This document shows positions 41,604-50,575 of a stretch of 64,000 nt of DNA, one piece after another. The stretch lies in contig NZ_FOMO01000002.1 in the NCBI RefSeq assembly GCF_900112645.1, positions 615,593 to 679,592 on the forward strand, in the 5' to 3' direction. Source of the DNA: Phytopseudomonas straminea. GTDB taxonomy: Bacteria > Pseudomonadota > Gammaproteobacteria > Pseudomonadales > Pseudomonadaceae. Both the position numbers and the translations under genes were made by a program. The number at the start of each line of letters is the position of its first letter. Positions within the stretch are counted from its first letter, which is position 1. Below the pieces are notes generated by a model that was given only the letters and a program-made list of their open reading frames with translations, did not search any database and was not told where the DNA came from.

Positions 41604-43592
41604 ATGATTCGTCCACTTCGCTACCTGATGATGCTGTGCCTTATCTGGCCCTGCCTGGCCTGGGCCGACACCGTGCAACTGGATACCCAGCCCCAGGGCA
41701 CCAACGGCTTTCTCGAACGGCTGGACGACCCCCAGGGCAACCTGGATGCCCAGGCGGCGCTGGCCTCCAATGCCTGGCGATCCATACCGGGCGCGCTCAA
41801 CGCCGGCTTCACCCACGACGTGATCTGGCTGCGGCTGCAAGTCAGGGCTGGGCAAGCGACACCGCCCACCTGGGTGCTCAAGCTCAGTAACGCACTGCTC
41901 GATGACGTGCAGCTTTACAGCCTCAAGCACGATGGTGAGCTCTATCGCCTGCGCAGCGGCGAAGAGCTTGAGCGCCCGTTATGGCCGATGAAATATCGCG
42001 CACCGGCTTTTCCGCTGGTGCTTGAAGCTGATCAGACACAGGTGCTGCTTTTGCGCCTGATATCCAAGAACGCCATGTCGGTCAGTGTCAACCTGATGCC
42101 CGAAACGATATTCAGCGAGCGATCGCGCGTCGAATATCTGGCCTACGGCCTTTATTTCGGCGTGTATTTGGCCCTGATCATCTTTCACCTGCTGTTCTGG
42201 CGCATGACCGCGGCACCGGAAAGTGGCTGGTACCTGTTGTTCGTCAGTTGTTGCTTACTCATCGAAAGCCTCAGCAGTGGTCTAGTGCAACAGCTGACCG
42301 ACATACCCGTGGCGATCAGCGATCGCCTGCTGGGCTGTGGCCTGGCGGCGAGCCTGCCGATCGGGCTGATATTCGCCCTCCGGCAGTTGCGGGTAACCAG
42401 CTTCGGCCACTTCCGAAAGGTGCTCAAAGGAATCAGCCTGCTGATCGCTACGCTTGGCGCGGGCGCGATCCTGGTGGGTCACTACCAATTTGGCGCACCA
42501 CTGGTACAAACCAGCTCGCTGCTGACCATCGTGATTCTTGTGGCCATGGCCATGGTGCTGCTGTTCAGAGGGCATCGCCCTGCGCGCTTCTTCCTGCTGG
42601 TGTTCGGCGTCTATTACGCCGGGGTCCTGATGGCCTTCCTGCGCAACCTCGGGCTGGTACCAGCCTCGTTCATTACCGACAACTCGTTGGCTATCGGCAC
42701 CCTGTTGCACATGGTTTTGATGAGCATGCGCATCATCCATCACTACCGGCAGCTGGAAGATGAAAAGCGCCTGGCCCAGGCGGATTTCAAGGAGCTGCTG
42801 CAAAGTCACAATGTCCGCCTGGAGCAGCAGATCACCGAACGCACCCTGGAGCTGCGTGAGGAGATCAGCCAGCGGACCCTGCTCGAGGCCGAGCTGCGCG
42901 AGGCGCTGTTGCAGGAGCAGAGCATGCGGGAGGAGCAACGCGAGTTCGTGGCCATGGTATCCCACGAATTCCGTACGCCGCTGGCCATCATCGGTACCTC
43001 GGCGCAACAGATCGCCCGCAACCTATCGGCATCACCCGAGCGCAACGAGCAACGCTGCCAGAACATTCGCGACGCATCGACACGACTGCTCTCGCTGGTG
43101 GACGACTACCTGAATAACGACCGAGTGGAAGGCACTGCCGCTATCGCACGGCGTGCCGAGCACGCTCTGGAACCCTTGCTCGAACGTATCACCAGCGATC
43201 TGCCGAGTGAGCGCTTCAGCGTCAGCAACCTCAGCCGCGTACAAACGTTGCGCTGTGACGACGGCCTGCTGAAAATCGCCGTGCGCAACCTGCTGGCTAA
43301 TGCCGACCGTCACGCGCCGGAAGGCTCCACCGTGCAGCTGATACTCGATGACAACGCGGGTTTTCTCGATATTCAGGTGGTCAACGAGGGGCCGGCGATT
43401 CCTGCCGACCAGGCCGAGCAGCTATTCCAGAAATACTTTCGTGGCAGCCAGGCACAGCAGCACCCAGGTGCTGGCCTGGGCTTGCACCTGGTCAAGCGCA
43501 TCGCCGAATTACATGATGGCGAGATCTATCTGGACAGCCGCGGCGACAGCGCTCCCATCCGCTTCCGCCTTAGCCTGCCCGTGGCAGCCTAA
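41604..43592 (+). CDS. 7TMR-DISM sensor histidine kinase
   Basis: This is a 662-residue membrane kinase. A signal peptide (to CLAWA-DT, about residue 22) precedes a periplasmic 7TMR-DISM extracellular domain (about 25-175). Seven hydrophobic helices follow (about 180-395; VEYLAYGLYFGVYLALIIFH is the first). A coiled coil spans about 395-445. HisKA has the phospho-acceptor His454 (MVSHEFRTPL), and the HATPase domain has the N-box NLLANADRHAP and G-box GAGLGLHLVKRI. The DISM fold often senses carbohydrates or other surface-associated small molecules. No receiver domain is fused. Its place beside two OmpR-type regulators and the secretion genes makes it the likely sensor for surface-adhesin expression. 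Its stop overlaps the convergent DUF4124 gene stop. Confidence 0.92.
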   Translation: MIRPLRYLMMLCLIWPCLAWADTVQLDTQPQGTNGFLERLDDPQGNLDAQAALASNAWRSIPGALNAGFTHDVIWLRLQVRAGQATPPTWVLKLSNALLDDVQLYSLKHDGELYRLRSGEELERPLWPMKYRAPAFPLVLEADQTQVLLLRLISKNAMSVSVNLMPETIFSERSRVEYLAYGLYFGVYLALIIFHLLFWRMTAAPESGWYLLFVSCCLLIESLSSGLVQQLTDIPVAISDRLLGCGLAASLPIGLIFALRQLRVTSFGHFRKVLKGISLLIATLGAGAILVGHYQFGAPLVQTSSLLTIVILVAMAMVLLFRGHRPARFFLLVFGVYYAGVLMAFLRNLGLVPASFITDNSLAIGTLLHMVLMSMRIIHHYRQLEDEKRLAQADFKELLQSHNVRLEQQITERTLELREEISQRTLLEAELREALLQEQSMREEQREFVAMVSHEFRTPLAIIGTSAQQIARNLSASPERNEQRCQNIRDASTRLLSLVDDYLNNDRVEGTAAIARRAEHALEPLLERITSDLPSERFSVSNLSRVQTLRCDDGLLKIAVRNLLANADRHAPEGSTVQLILDDNAGFLDIQVVNEGPAIPADQAEQLFQKYFRGSQAQQHPGAGLGLHLVKRIAELHDGEIYLDSRGDSAPIRFRLSLPVAA

Positions 43593-44134
43593 GGCTTCGC
43601 GGCCCGCTTCTTGGCCCCGTGCTCGGCCTCCTCCATGGCTGCCGCCATCAACCCGGAACACACCAGTACGCCAGCACCTTTTGACAGGCACTCGTAGCGC
43701 TGCTGATCCTCGCCGGAACTGGTGACGCAGTCCTGCAGGCTGATCCTCTGCTCCACGCCGGCCAAGTTCTCTTGCGCCTGGGCGTATTCGGCTGCTGTGA
43801 TACGCCCGCCGCTTTTGCGCTCCTCGGCGATCTCGTGCAGGTTCTTGAGGTCGACGGCAGTCCAGCGCATCGCGCTCTGGCACATTTCGCGCTTCGACGT
43901 CTTGGCAGGGACAGCCTCAGTTGATGCTGCCTGAGCGGGGGCGGCAGGGCTGGCAGCTCGCGTTTCACCGGCGTATGCCGGCTTGATCGTCACCGCCTCG
44001 GCCTGCTGGGCAGCCGGTGGCTGGCTGCCGAAATGCTTCTGGCCGTTCTCGTCCACCCAGGTGTACACCTGGCTCAAGGCCTGGGCAGACAGGCTGCACA
44101 GCAGGAGCATCGCAAGTATCTGGCGAGTGAGCAT
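43589..44134 (-). CDS. DUF4124-domain periplasmic protein
   Basis: This is a 181-residue exported protein. A signal peptide ends near AQALS-QV (about residue 21). It is followed directly by the DUF4124 core QVYTWVDENGQKHFGSQPP, an Ala/Pro-rich linker (about 55-80) and a charged helical C-terminus with four Cys residues. The DUF4124 family is common in Pseudomonas and has no established biochemical role. Its stop codon overlaps that of the convergent kinase gene, and the two stops share two bases. Confidence 0.88.
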   Translation of the reverse strand: MLTRQILAMLLLCSLSAQALSQVYTWVDENGQKHFGSQPPAAQQAEAVTIKPAYAGETRAASPAAPAQAASTEAVPAKTSKREMCQSAMRWTAVDLKNLHEIAEERKSGGRITAAEYAQAQENLAGVEQRISLQDCVTSSGEDQQRYECLSKGAGVLVCSGLMAAAMEEAEHGAKKRAAKP

Positions 44135-44337
44135 GGCGAATAAATCCCTTTGCCAAGCGCGGGTTGCGCTGCCGGCAATCTAGAGTCGGGCGATGGCTTT
44201 GCCAAGAGTCACCCGCAATGCCTTTCGCCTATCTGCGAACCGCGCCATATTGGCCTCTGTAAAAGTTGCGCAACGGAACAGGCAAGACTGCATACAATGC
44301 GCATCCGCTTTCAGCTCCACACAAGGACTGCGCCACC

Positions 44338-44826
44338 ATGGCCTCCCCCGACAAGCAGAAGAAACGCGCCCAGCGGGCCAAGACCAAGGCCAAGCAGAAC
44401 CGTATGGGCAAGCCCAAGGCGCCGGTCATCCATCCGGTGCTGGCCAACCCGCTGATCGACGAGCCCTTCGATGATGTGGAGATCGACCTGAGCACCTTCG
44501 ACTTCAAGGACATCGAGGAAAACGGCTTCGACCCGGCACACTTCGACGACCTGTTCCAGGCCATGCACAAGGCCGAGGCCATCAGCCTGCTCGCCCTGTG
44601 CCTGGTGTTTTTGCAGTACCCGGTGCTGGAGCTGGTGGTCGCCGAGGAAGATCCGGAAGCGGCGACCGACTTCATGATGGGCCTTTTGATCGTGTATCGC
44701 GGCCTGTTCCACAACGAGAGCGAAGACGCGGCGGTCCAATGGATCGGCAGCGAGACCTTCCAGACAGCCTACAACGAGGCCTCGGAAATACTGCAGAAAA
44801 AGAATGTGCGCAGCACCCGCGCCTGA
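44338..44826 (+). CDS. Conserved hypothetical protein with basic N-terminus
   Basis: This is a 162-residue protein. The start ATG at 44338 is chosen for its AAGGA ribosome site; an earlier in-frame codon lacks support. The first 28 residues are strongly basic (KQKKRAQRAKTKAKQNR), followed by an acidic, Asp-rich segment (DEPFDDVEIDLSTFDFKD) and a helical region about 75-150. No known domain is recognised. The charge pattern would suit a nucleic-acid- or ribosome-associated protein, but that is a guess. It converges with the HhH-type gene. Confidence 0.75.
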   Translation: MASPDKQKKRAQRAKTKAKQNRMGKPKAPVIHPVLANPLIDEPFDDVEIDLSTFDFKDIEENGFDPAHFDDLFQAMHKAEAISLLALCLVFLQYPVLELVVAEEDPEAATDFMMGLLIVYRGLFHNESEDAAVQWIGSETFQTAYNEASEILQKKNVRSTRA

Positions 44827-44835
44827 CTGTCTCGA

Positions 44836-45285
44836 TCAGCTCTGTCCGTAAAGCCCAACTTCGGCCTCGCGCATAAAGATCTCCACCGTCTTTGGGCCTA
44901 TGCCTTCGAAGGCCAGCAGGCGCATTGCGAAATCATGCTGATCAGAACTTTGCCGGCAGATGGCGATAACGCTGCCGTCATACTCGGCCAGTAGCTTACG
45001 GCTGAGCTTTAGCAAGCGGTCGGCAGTGGAGATGTCGTAGCGCACGTAATGCGCCTGACCGAGCAGCAGCACCAGCTCCTGCTGGCTGCAGCGGGCGAGC
45101 CTGGCAGGCGAATCCAGGCCGTGCTGCTCCACGAGAACCCGATAGGCCCGTTCGGCCACCGATTGCTGGATAGGTTTGCCGAACAGAAAACTCGCCAGCA
45201 GCCATTTGAACAGTGCTTTCTCGTCGGCCACAGCAAGGCCCATCGCCAACCCCAATTGCTGTGCGCTGATGCGTCTTTCAGTCAC
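44836..45285 (-). CDS. Small helix-hairpin-helix protein related to HhH-GPD enzymes
   Basis: This is a 149-residue helical protein containing FEGIGPKTVEIFMRE (about residues 125-139), an HhH motif as in the endonuclease III/HhH-GPD superfamily. The Lys of GPKT aligns with the catalytic Lys of endonuclease III. The chain ends only about 10 residues later, so the catalytic Asp and the iron-sulfur loop of the full enzymes are absent. The upstream FLFGKPIQQSVAERAYRVL also resembles the N-terminal helices of that fold. It may bind DNA without glycosylase activity, or be a minimal member of a different group. Confidence 0.7.
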   Translation of the reverse strand: MTERRISAQQLGLAMGLAVADEKALFKWLLASFLFGKPIQQSVAERAYRVLVEQHGLDSPARLARCSQQELVLLLGQAHYVRYDISTADRLLKLSRKLLAEYDGSVIAICRQSSDQHDFAMRLLAFEGIGPKTVEIFMREAEVGLYGQS

Positions 45286-45398
45286 CGTCGCTGCTCTCCC
45301 TCAACGGCGCGCGCTCGCTACGCCTTGTGCAGAGCAGACCACGGGCAGCGGGCAGCGCTCACCTGATCTGCCGAGCGCGCCGCGATGGCCGAAGCCGG

Positions 45399-47423
45399 TC
45401 AGATCTTGAAGCGCGACACCACCGTGCGCAGCTCACCGGCCAGACGCGACAGTTCGTCGGCGGTCTGGGCGTTCTCCTCGATGCCGTCGATCAGCACCAC
45501 ACTGCCGTTACGAATCTCGATGACGTTGCGGTTGATGTCTTCGGAGACTGCATGCTGCTGCACCGCCGCGCTGGCGATCTGGGTATTCATGCCGACGATC
45601 TGCTCGACCTCGTCGTTGATCACCCCCAAGCTCTTGGCCGCCTGATCCGCCGACTGCACGCAGGCCTGAGCCTTGTCCTGGCCGGTCTTCATCTGCTCCA
45701 CGGCAGCCGACATGGCGCTCTGCAGTTCCTGGATGATGCGGCGGATTTCCTCGGTCGAGCCCTGGGTGCGTGATGCCAGGGTGCGCACCTCATCGGCCAC
45801 CACGGCGAAGCCGCGGCCCTGCTCACCAGCGCGCGCCGCTTCGATAGCGGCGTTGAGCGCCAGCAGGTTGGTCTGGTCGGCAATATTGCGGATCACCTCG
45901 ATGACCCCGCCGATCTCCTGGCTGTGCACTGCCAGGGCCGATACATTCTGCGCGCTTAGTTCCACCTCGCCAGCCAGCGCTTCGATGGTCATGCGCGTGT
46001 TCTGCATCACCGCCAGACCATTGGCTGAGGCCTGACTGGCCTGCCCGGCCGCCCGTGCAGCGCCTTCGGTGTTCTGCGCCACATCGGCGACGCTGGCAGT
46101 CATCTCGTTGATGGCGGTGGCCACTTGCTCGGTCTCGCCCTGCTGGCCATTCATCGACTGTTTGGCCCGCTCGATGGACGCCCCCAGGCGCACCGACGCC
46201 TCGGACACCGCGTGGGAGCTGTGCTCAACCTGGGTCAGCGAGGTGCGGAAGGCTTGCACCATGTGGTTGAAGCCATTACCCACGTCGGCCATTTCATCCT
46301 TGCCGCGCACCTGCACCTGAGCGGTGAGGTCGCCCTGGGCGATTAGCCGGGTGGCAGCGAGCACCTGGTCGATAGCGTTGCGCATCGAGCCATAGATACC
46401 GGCGAACACATAGGCCAACAGCAAGCCCATGCACACGAACATCACCAGGATCAGCGTCCGATCGGATACCCGTTCATCGGTGCGATTAGCCAGGACGTCG
46501 GCCAACTCTTGCTGCAGCACGTCCTGGGCCTTGTACAGATCGGCAACCACGGCATTACCCTTGGCCGCCAGGCTCTGCACACCGCTGATTGTGCTGTCGG
46601 TCTCAGTCAGTACCCGGTCGAGATCCGCACGGAAGCTGTCCAGTGAGTGCAATGCGCTGTTGATCGGCGCTTGCAGGCGGTCGGTCAGCGCAGGCGCGTT
46701 GCGGCGCAACAGCGTCAGGCTCTGCAGCAGCTCCTGGCGAATCTGCAACTCCTGCTTGAGCAAGACTCGCATGGACGAGCGCGTGCCGACGCTCAGCGGC
46801 TGGCCTTCACGCAGCCCGCTGGCCAGGCCGCGCAACTGGCCGACGACGTTGATCTGCCGCGGCAGGCGCAGGGTGCTTTGGTCGATCATGAACAGCGAGT
46901 CGTAGTCCTCGTCCAGCACCATGCCGGAGGTGGCACTGATCAGATAAACGAAATTCAACACCTTGCCGAGCTGCTCATTCCATGCGTCGAACATGGCCGT
47001 CTGCTCAGCAGTCCCCTTGGCCTGGTCAATCAGTTGCTGGCTGTCTGCGCGCAAACGAGCAACGCGGTCGCCAGTTTCCAGGGCCGTTCCCAACTCACGA
47101 TCAGTAGCCTCCAGCTTGGTAAACGCCTCCTGCAATTTCGACTGGTTTGTGGCGAAATCGCCTTGGGCGGTGGCATCGCCACTAAGCAGACGATTGGTCA
47201 GCGCGCGCTGCAGCATCGAAAGGCGCAATATGGGCGTGACATCCAGCAGGTAGCGCTGGCCGACCTGCTCATGGCGGATATTGTCGATGCTGGCGTTGAT
47301 CTGATTGACAACGCGCAGCCCAAGCAGGGCAAGCGGAATTAGCACGATTATGGCGAGAATCGCGAACTTGACGGGAAAGCGCAGCCGACTGGTCAGGTGC
47401 ATGGCAGGGGCAAGGATCATCAT
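45399..47423 (-). CDS. Methyl-accepting chemotaxis protein with helical ligand-binding domain
   Basis: This is a 674-residue transmembrane chemoreceptor. TM1 is at about residues 18-38 ([19 protein letters not shown]). An all-helical periplasmic domain spans about 40-325, TM2 about 328-350 ([20 protein letters not shown]), and HAMP follows to about 400. The signalling coiled coil has the hairpin tip [18 protein letters not shown] at about residue 515. The sensor is much richer in Leu, Gln and Arg than the Cache domain of the receptor at 9290, so the ligands should differ. No sigma-28 promoter of good quality was seen upstream. Two Met codons open the frame and the first is used here. Confidence 0.93.
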   Translation of the reverse strand: MMILAPAMHLTSRLRFPVKFAILAIIVLIPLALLGLRVVNQINASIDNIRHEQVGQRYLLDVTPILRLSMLQRALTNRLLSGDATAQGDFATNQSKLQEAFTKLEATDRELGTALETGDRVARLRADSQQLIDQAKGTAEQTAMFDAWNEQLGKVLNFVYLISATSGMVLDEDYDSLFMIDQSTLRLPRQINVVGQLRGLASGLREGQPLSVGTRSSMRVLLKQELQIRQELLQSLTLLRRNAPALTDRLQAPINSALHSLDSFRADLDRVLTETDSTISGVQSLAAKGNAVVADLYKAQDVLQQELADVLANRTDERVSDRTLILVMFVCMGLLLAYVFAGIYGSMRNAIDQVLAATRLIAQGDLTAQVQVRGKDEMADVGNGFNHMVQAFRTSLTQVEHSSHAVSEASVRLGASIERAKQSMNGQQGETEQVATAINEMTASVADVAQNTEGAARAAGQASQASANGLAVMQNTRMTIEALAGEVELSAQNVSALAVHSQEIGGVIEVIRNIADQTNLLALNAAIEAARAGEQGRGFAVVADEVRTLASRTQGSTEEIRRIIQELQSAMSAAVEQMKTGQDKAQACVQSADQAAKSLGVINDEVEQIVGMNTQIASAAVQQHAVSEDINRNVIEIRNGSVVLIDGIEENAQTADELSRLAGELRTVVSRFKI

Positions 47424-47909
47424 GGTTTTCTCACTGATCTCATAGGATCGGCTTGGTGTTTTATGGCGCTCACAGCGGCTCGTGTTTCAACCAGCCTTGT
47501 GCTCGTACTGTCTCGATGCGCCTTCGCAGAAAGGTCGCCACACCAGAAATGGCAATACGCCACTATTCGTGTATTGCTGTGACTATTGCCTCTGGATATC
47601 GTTGCAACAAAATATTTCGCTAGCCGTAGCGACAGGAAAGCGTCTGGACAGCCGAGGCACTAGCCAGAAAACGCTGCACTCCCACGACTGTCGGCGGCTT
47701 TAGGTATAACTGACGATTCATGTACAACTTTCTGTCCAACTCCTGGCTTTTCACGCTTCTAACGAGCAAAACGAAAGAGTCCCGCGCTGGACATTCACGT
47801 ATCAACCTGGTCGATACCCACCATGCGCCGCGGGTACTCGAATAAGGGGCGTAATCGGGCTAGCCTCGCGTTCATATGCATTGCCCCATCACGCGCTAGC
47901 GAGGATTCA
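47424..47909. other. Intergenic region between chemoreceptor and glutathione-enzyme genes
   Basis: This 486-base divergent gap has lower GC than the flanks in its middle (around 47560-47640). It must contain both promoters. I see no open frame of good codon use, no RNA gene and no strong hairpin. Confidence 0.4.
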
Positions 47910-48749
47910 ATGACCCAATCAACCTATGTCCCGCCAAAGGTATGGCAGCACCTGGAAGCTTCCGGCGGCCAGTTCTCCAAGACCAACCGCCCCACTGCCG
48001 GCGCGACCCACGCCAAGGAACTGCCGGTCGGCAAGCACCCCCTGCAGCTCTACTCCCTGGCAACGCCCAACGGTGTGAAGGTGACCATCCTGCTCGAGGA
48101 GCTGCTGGCCCTGGGGCACAGCGGCGCCGAGTACGACGCCTGGCTGATCCGCATTGGCGAAGGCGACCAGTTCTCCAGCGGCTTCGTGGGCGTCAACCCG
48201 AACTCGAAGATTCCGGCCCTGCTCGACCGCAGCGGCGATACGCCGATCCGCGTGTTCGAGTCCGGCTCGATCCTCCTGTACCTGGCGGAAAAGTTCGGCG
48301 AGTTCCTGCCCAAGGACCCGGCTGGCCGCACCGAAACCCTCAACTGGCTGTTCTGGCAGATGGGCTCGGCGCCCTATCTGGGCGGCGGCTTCGGGCACTT
48401 CTACGTGTACGCGCCGGAGAAGTTCGAATACGCCATCAACCGCTTCACCATGGAAGCCAAGCGCCAACTGGACGTGCTCAACCAGCGCCTCGCTGACAAT
48501 CGCTACCTGGCCGGCGACACCTACACCATCGCCGATATCGCCGTGTGGCCCTGGTATGGCGAGCTGGTGCGCAACAACGTCTACGGCGCCGCCGAATTCC
48601 TTTCGGCCCACGAATACACCCACGTCCTACGCTGGGCCAACGAGATCGCCGAGCGCGAAGCGGTAAAACGCGGCCGCCGGGTCAATCGCACCTGGGGCGA
48701 TGAAGCCGAGCAGGTGCCCGAGCGGCATGAGGCTGCTGATCTGGCGTGA
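47910..48749 (+). CDS. yghU: Glutathione-dependent disulfide-bond oxidoreductase (YghU-like)
   Basis: This is a 279-residue glutathione transferase-fold enzyme of the YghU/nu class, which reduces small disulfides using glutathione. The start ATG at 47910 gives the standard N-terminus. The N-terminal extension and thioredoxin-like domain carry LYSLATPNGVKVTILLEEL, with the Thr-Pro-Asn used for glutathione binding in this class. NPNSKIPALLD and ESGSILLYLAE (cis-Pro and glutathione Glu-Ser motifs) follow. The helical domain has AGDTYTIADIAVWPW. Length and motifs match the E. coli protein. It is a monocistronic gene followed by a hairpin terminator. Confidence 0.93.
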   Translation: MTQSTYVPPKVWQHLEASGGQFSKTNRPTAGATHAKELPVGKHPLQLYSLATPNGVKVTILLEELLALGHSGAEYDAWLIRIGEGDQFSSGFVGVNPNSKIPALLDRSGDTPIRVFESGSILLYLAEKFGEFLPKDPAGRTETLNWLFWQMGSAPYLGGGFGHFYVYAPEKFEYAINRFTMEAKRQLDVLNQRLADNRYLAGDTYTIADIAVWPWYGELVRNNVYGAAEFLSAHEYTHVLRWANEIAEREAVKRGRRVNRTWGDEAEQVPERHEAADLA

Positions 48750-48796
48750 GGCGCTGAAAACCGGCTACCGCCAACCGCTCCGGTGACTACACCATC

Positions 48797-48826
48797 AAGC
48801 CCTGATGCCTCTTAGCATCGGGGCTT
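48797..48826 (+). terminator. Terminator after the YghU-like gene
   Basis: AAGCCCTGATGC (48797-48808) pairs with GCATCGGGGCTT (48815-48826) with one G-T pair, followed by GGCTTTA. It lies 48 bases after the stop codon. Confidence 0.7.
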
Positions 48827-48922
48827 GGCTTTATCTGGCACTAGGATGATCGTGCGGCGCATTATGGCGCTGCCGCTTATCGAGGGCTGCGGCTGTCCCG
48901 CTAGGCAATCTGCCATGGAATA

Positions 48923-49537
48923 ATGCGTGCCCCAATTACAGCGCGCTTCGTACTGCGCAGGCTCCTCGCCCCGATGACAAAACCCGTCAGCCGCCATCAG
49001 AAATTTGCCGTACTACTGGCAGCGCTCCCCGCGATAACAGGAACGCTGTACTTCATCGTCTACCACGATTTCGCGCCAAATCCAGAGCTGTATTGGCCCT
49101 CGGTGATAGTAACGGCAGTGCTTACAGGCGTTGTTTTCGCGATTTTCTACAGCAAGTTCAAAAGCGGCTCGTGGGTGCTCGCCAAGCGACCAGAAAGCAG
49201 GAAGGAAAAATGGGTACTCTGGCTGCTTCCCCTGGTGTTTTACTTGTATGCCCTTCTCCACGTGTACATCGTGATCCCGAGAATCTACACGTCGCTATTC
49301 GGCACGGAGATGGTCATCAGCGAGGCGATCAAGGCCAGGGAAACGGAATATGGCAGGTATCGCACCTGCGATTACCAGATCAAGACCGAAAATCATCAGG
49401 CGTTTGGGCTGCACCTCTGCATCAGCCGAGAGCAGTACAACTCGATGCCTGACAGAGGCGGCATTGCCATATTGCGAATCATCAAGAGTCCAGCGGGCAC
49501 ACTCATCGAATCGGTGAGCCTGCCGCGCCGATACTGA
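48923..49537 (+). CDS. Hypothetical inner-membrane protein
   Basis: This is a protein of 204 residues, or 187 if translation begins at the in-frame ATG at 48974, which is equally plausible. Three hydrophobic segments are visible: FAVLLAALPAITGTLYFIVY, WPSVIVTAVLTGVVFAIFY and WVLWLLPLVFYLYALLHVYI. A soluble C-terminal part with a Cys pair (TCDYQ, LHLCI) follows. No family is recognised. Codon use is less GC-biased than in neighbouring genes, hinting at acquired DNA. It converges with the PAS-chemoreceptor gene, with 2 bases between the stops. Confidence 0.65.
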   Translation: MRAPITARFVLRRLLAPMTKPVSRHQKFAVLLAALPAITGTLYFIVYHDFAPNPELYWPSVIVTAVLTGVVFAIFYSKFKSGSWVLAKRPESRKEKWVLWLLPLVFYLYALLHVYIVIPRIYTSLFGTEMVISEAIKARETEYGRYRTCDYQIKTENHQAFGLHLCISREQYNSMPDRGGIAILRIIKSPAGTLIESVSLPRRY

Positions 49538-49539
49538 TC

Positions 49540-50556
49540 CTAGCCCTTGCCCTGCAGTTCGACGCTTTGCGCCCGCGCCTTGGCGCCGCCGAGCATCGCC
49601 TGGATTTCGTGGGTCGCCTGGCGTGTGCTCTGCGCCAGCTTCTTCACCTCATCGGCGACCACCGAGAAGCCGCGACCTACTTCGCCGGCGCGGGCGGCTT
49701 CGATGGCCGCATTCAAGGCCAGCAGGTTGGTCTGCTCGGCGATGCCCTTGATGACGCTGACAACCTGGGCGATCTGCCCATACGTCTCTTCGTTGTGCTT
49801 GAGCATCTGCTCATGGGCGGCGCGGGCGCTGCGCTCATCGGAGATGTCGCGCACCGCACCGATCGCCCGATACAGCCGCCCCTGCTCGTCGCGCACCGCC
49901 CGACCACGCTCGCGAAACCAGATATAGCCACGCACCTTGTGGCGCATCAGGTACTCGATCACGTACTCGCCGCTGCCCGCCGGGTCGACGATCTCCCGCT
50001 CGAAGATGCTCGCCATCGCGTTCAGGTAGTCGGGATGAACAAGACTCGATTGGCTCTCCATGCCATCCGGCAGTTCGGCGTAGCTGTAGCCGACCAGCAC
50101 CCGAAATTGGCTGGACAGGCGCAGCATGCTGGCCGGGTCATCGAGCCTGCCATTGGCTATCGAGAAGTCCCAATACCCCTCGGTCAGCGTCGATTGGGCA
50201 ACCTCCCAGACGCGCGCCTCGATCTGGCACGCGCTCAAGGCCTGCGCCTGCTGTTCGAGCTGCTGCTGCGCGCTCTGCACATCGAACTGCTGCTGATGCA
50301 GCTCATCGAGCGCCTGCTGCTCACGCAACAACGCCTGATCCCGTTGCGCCGTCAGCGCCTGGATTCGCTGCTGCAGCACGGCGACCTCGTCGCGGCCACT
50401 GCGTAGCACCTTCGCCACCTGCTCGAGCGCAGCGCCAAGCGGTGGGTAATTCTGCAGGGTGCTTTGCACGGAGGATGTTGGCTGCCCGGCACACAGGTCG
50501 GCCAGTTGCCGACTCAGCTCCTCAGCGAATTTACGTTCACGGCCACGGAAAAACAT
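49540..50556 (-). CDS. Cytosolic PAS-chemoreceptor (short MCP signalling domain)
   Basis: This is a 338-residue soluble protein with no TM segment. A Gln-rich coiled coil spans about 55-110, a PAS domain about 115-245 ([15 protein letters not shown] and [29 protein letters not shown] are PAS-3-like), and a short MCP signalling hairpin about 255-335. The tip [18 protein letters not shown] and [14 protein letters not shown] is complete, but little of the methylation helices remains. It could couple to CheA/CheW or to a related array. It lies 19 bases downstream of a PotF-like binding-protein gene in the same direction, an unexpected pairing of a periplasmic and a cytosolic component. Confidence 0.9.
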   Translation of the reverse strand: MFFRGRERKFAEELSRQLADLCAGQPTSSVQSTLQNYPPLGAALEQVAKVLRSGRDEVAVLQQRIQALTAQRDQALLREQQALDELHQQQFDVQSAQQQLEQQAQALSACQIEARVWEVAQSTLTEGYWDFSIANGRLDDPASMLRLSSQFRVLVGYSYAELPDGMESQSSLVHPDYLNAMASIFEREIVDPAGSGEYVIEYLMRHKVRGYIWFRERGRAVRDEQGRLYRAIGAVRDISDERSARAAHEQMLKHNEETYGQIAQVVSVIKGIAEQTNLLALNAAIEAARAGEVGRGFSVVADEVKKLAQSTRQATHEIQAMLGGAKARAQSVELQGKG

Positions 50557-50575
50557 GACGACTACCCCGTTCGCT

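Noticed and set aside
47436..47460. GCCGATC on the minus strand upstream of the second transmembrane chemoreceptor, as a FliA promoter
   Set aside because: The -10 differs at its last base, and no TCAAG-like -35 occurs at the required spacing.
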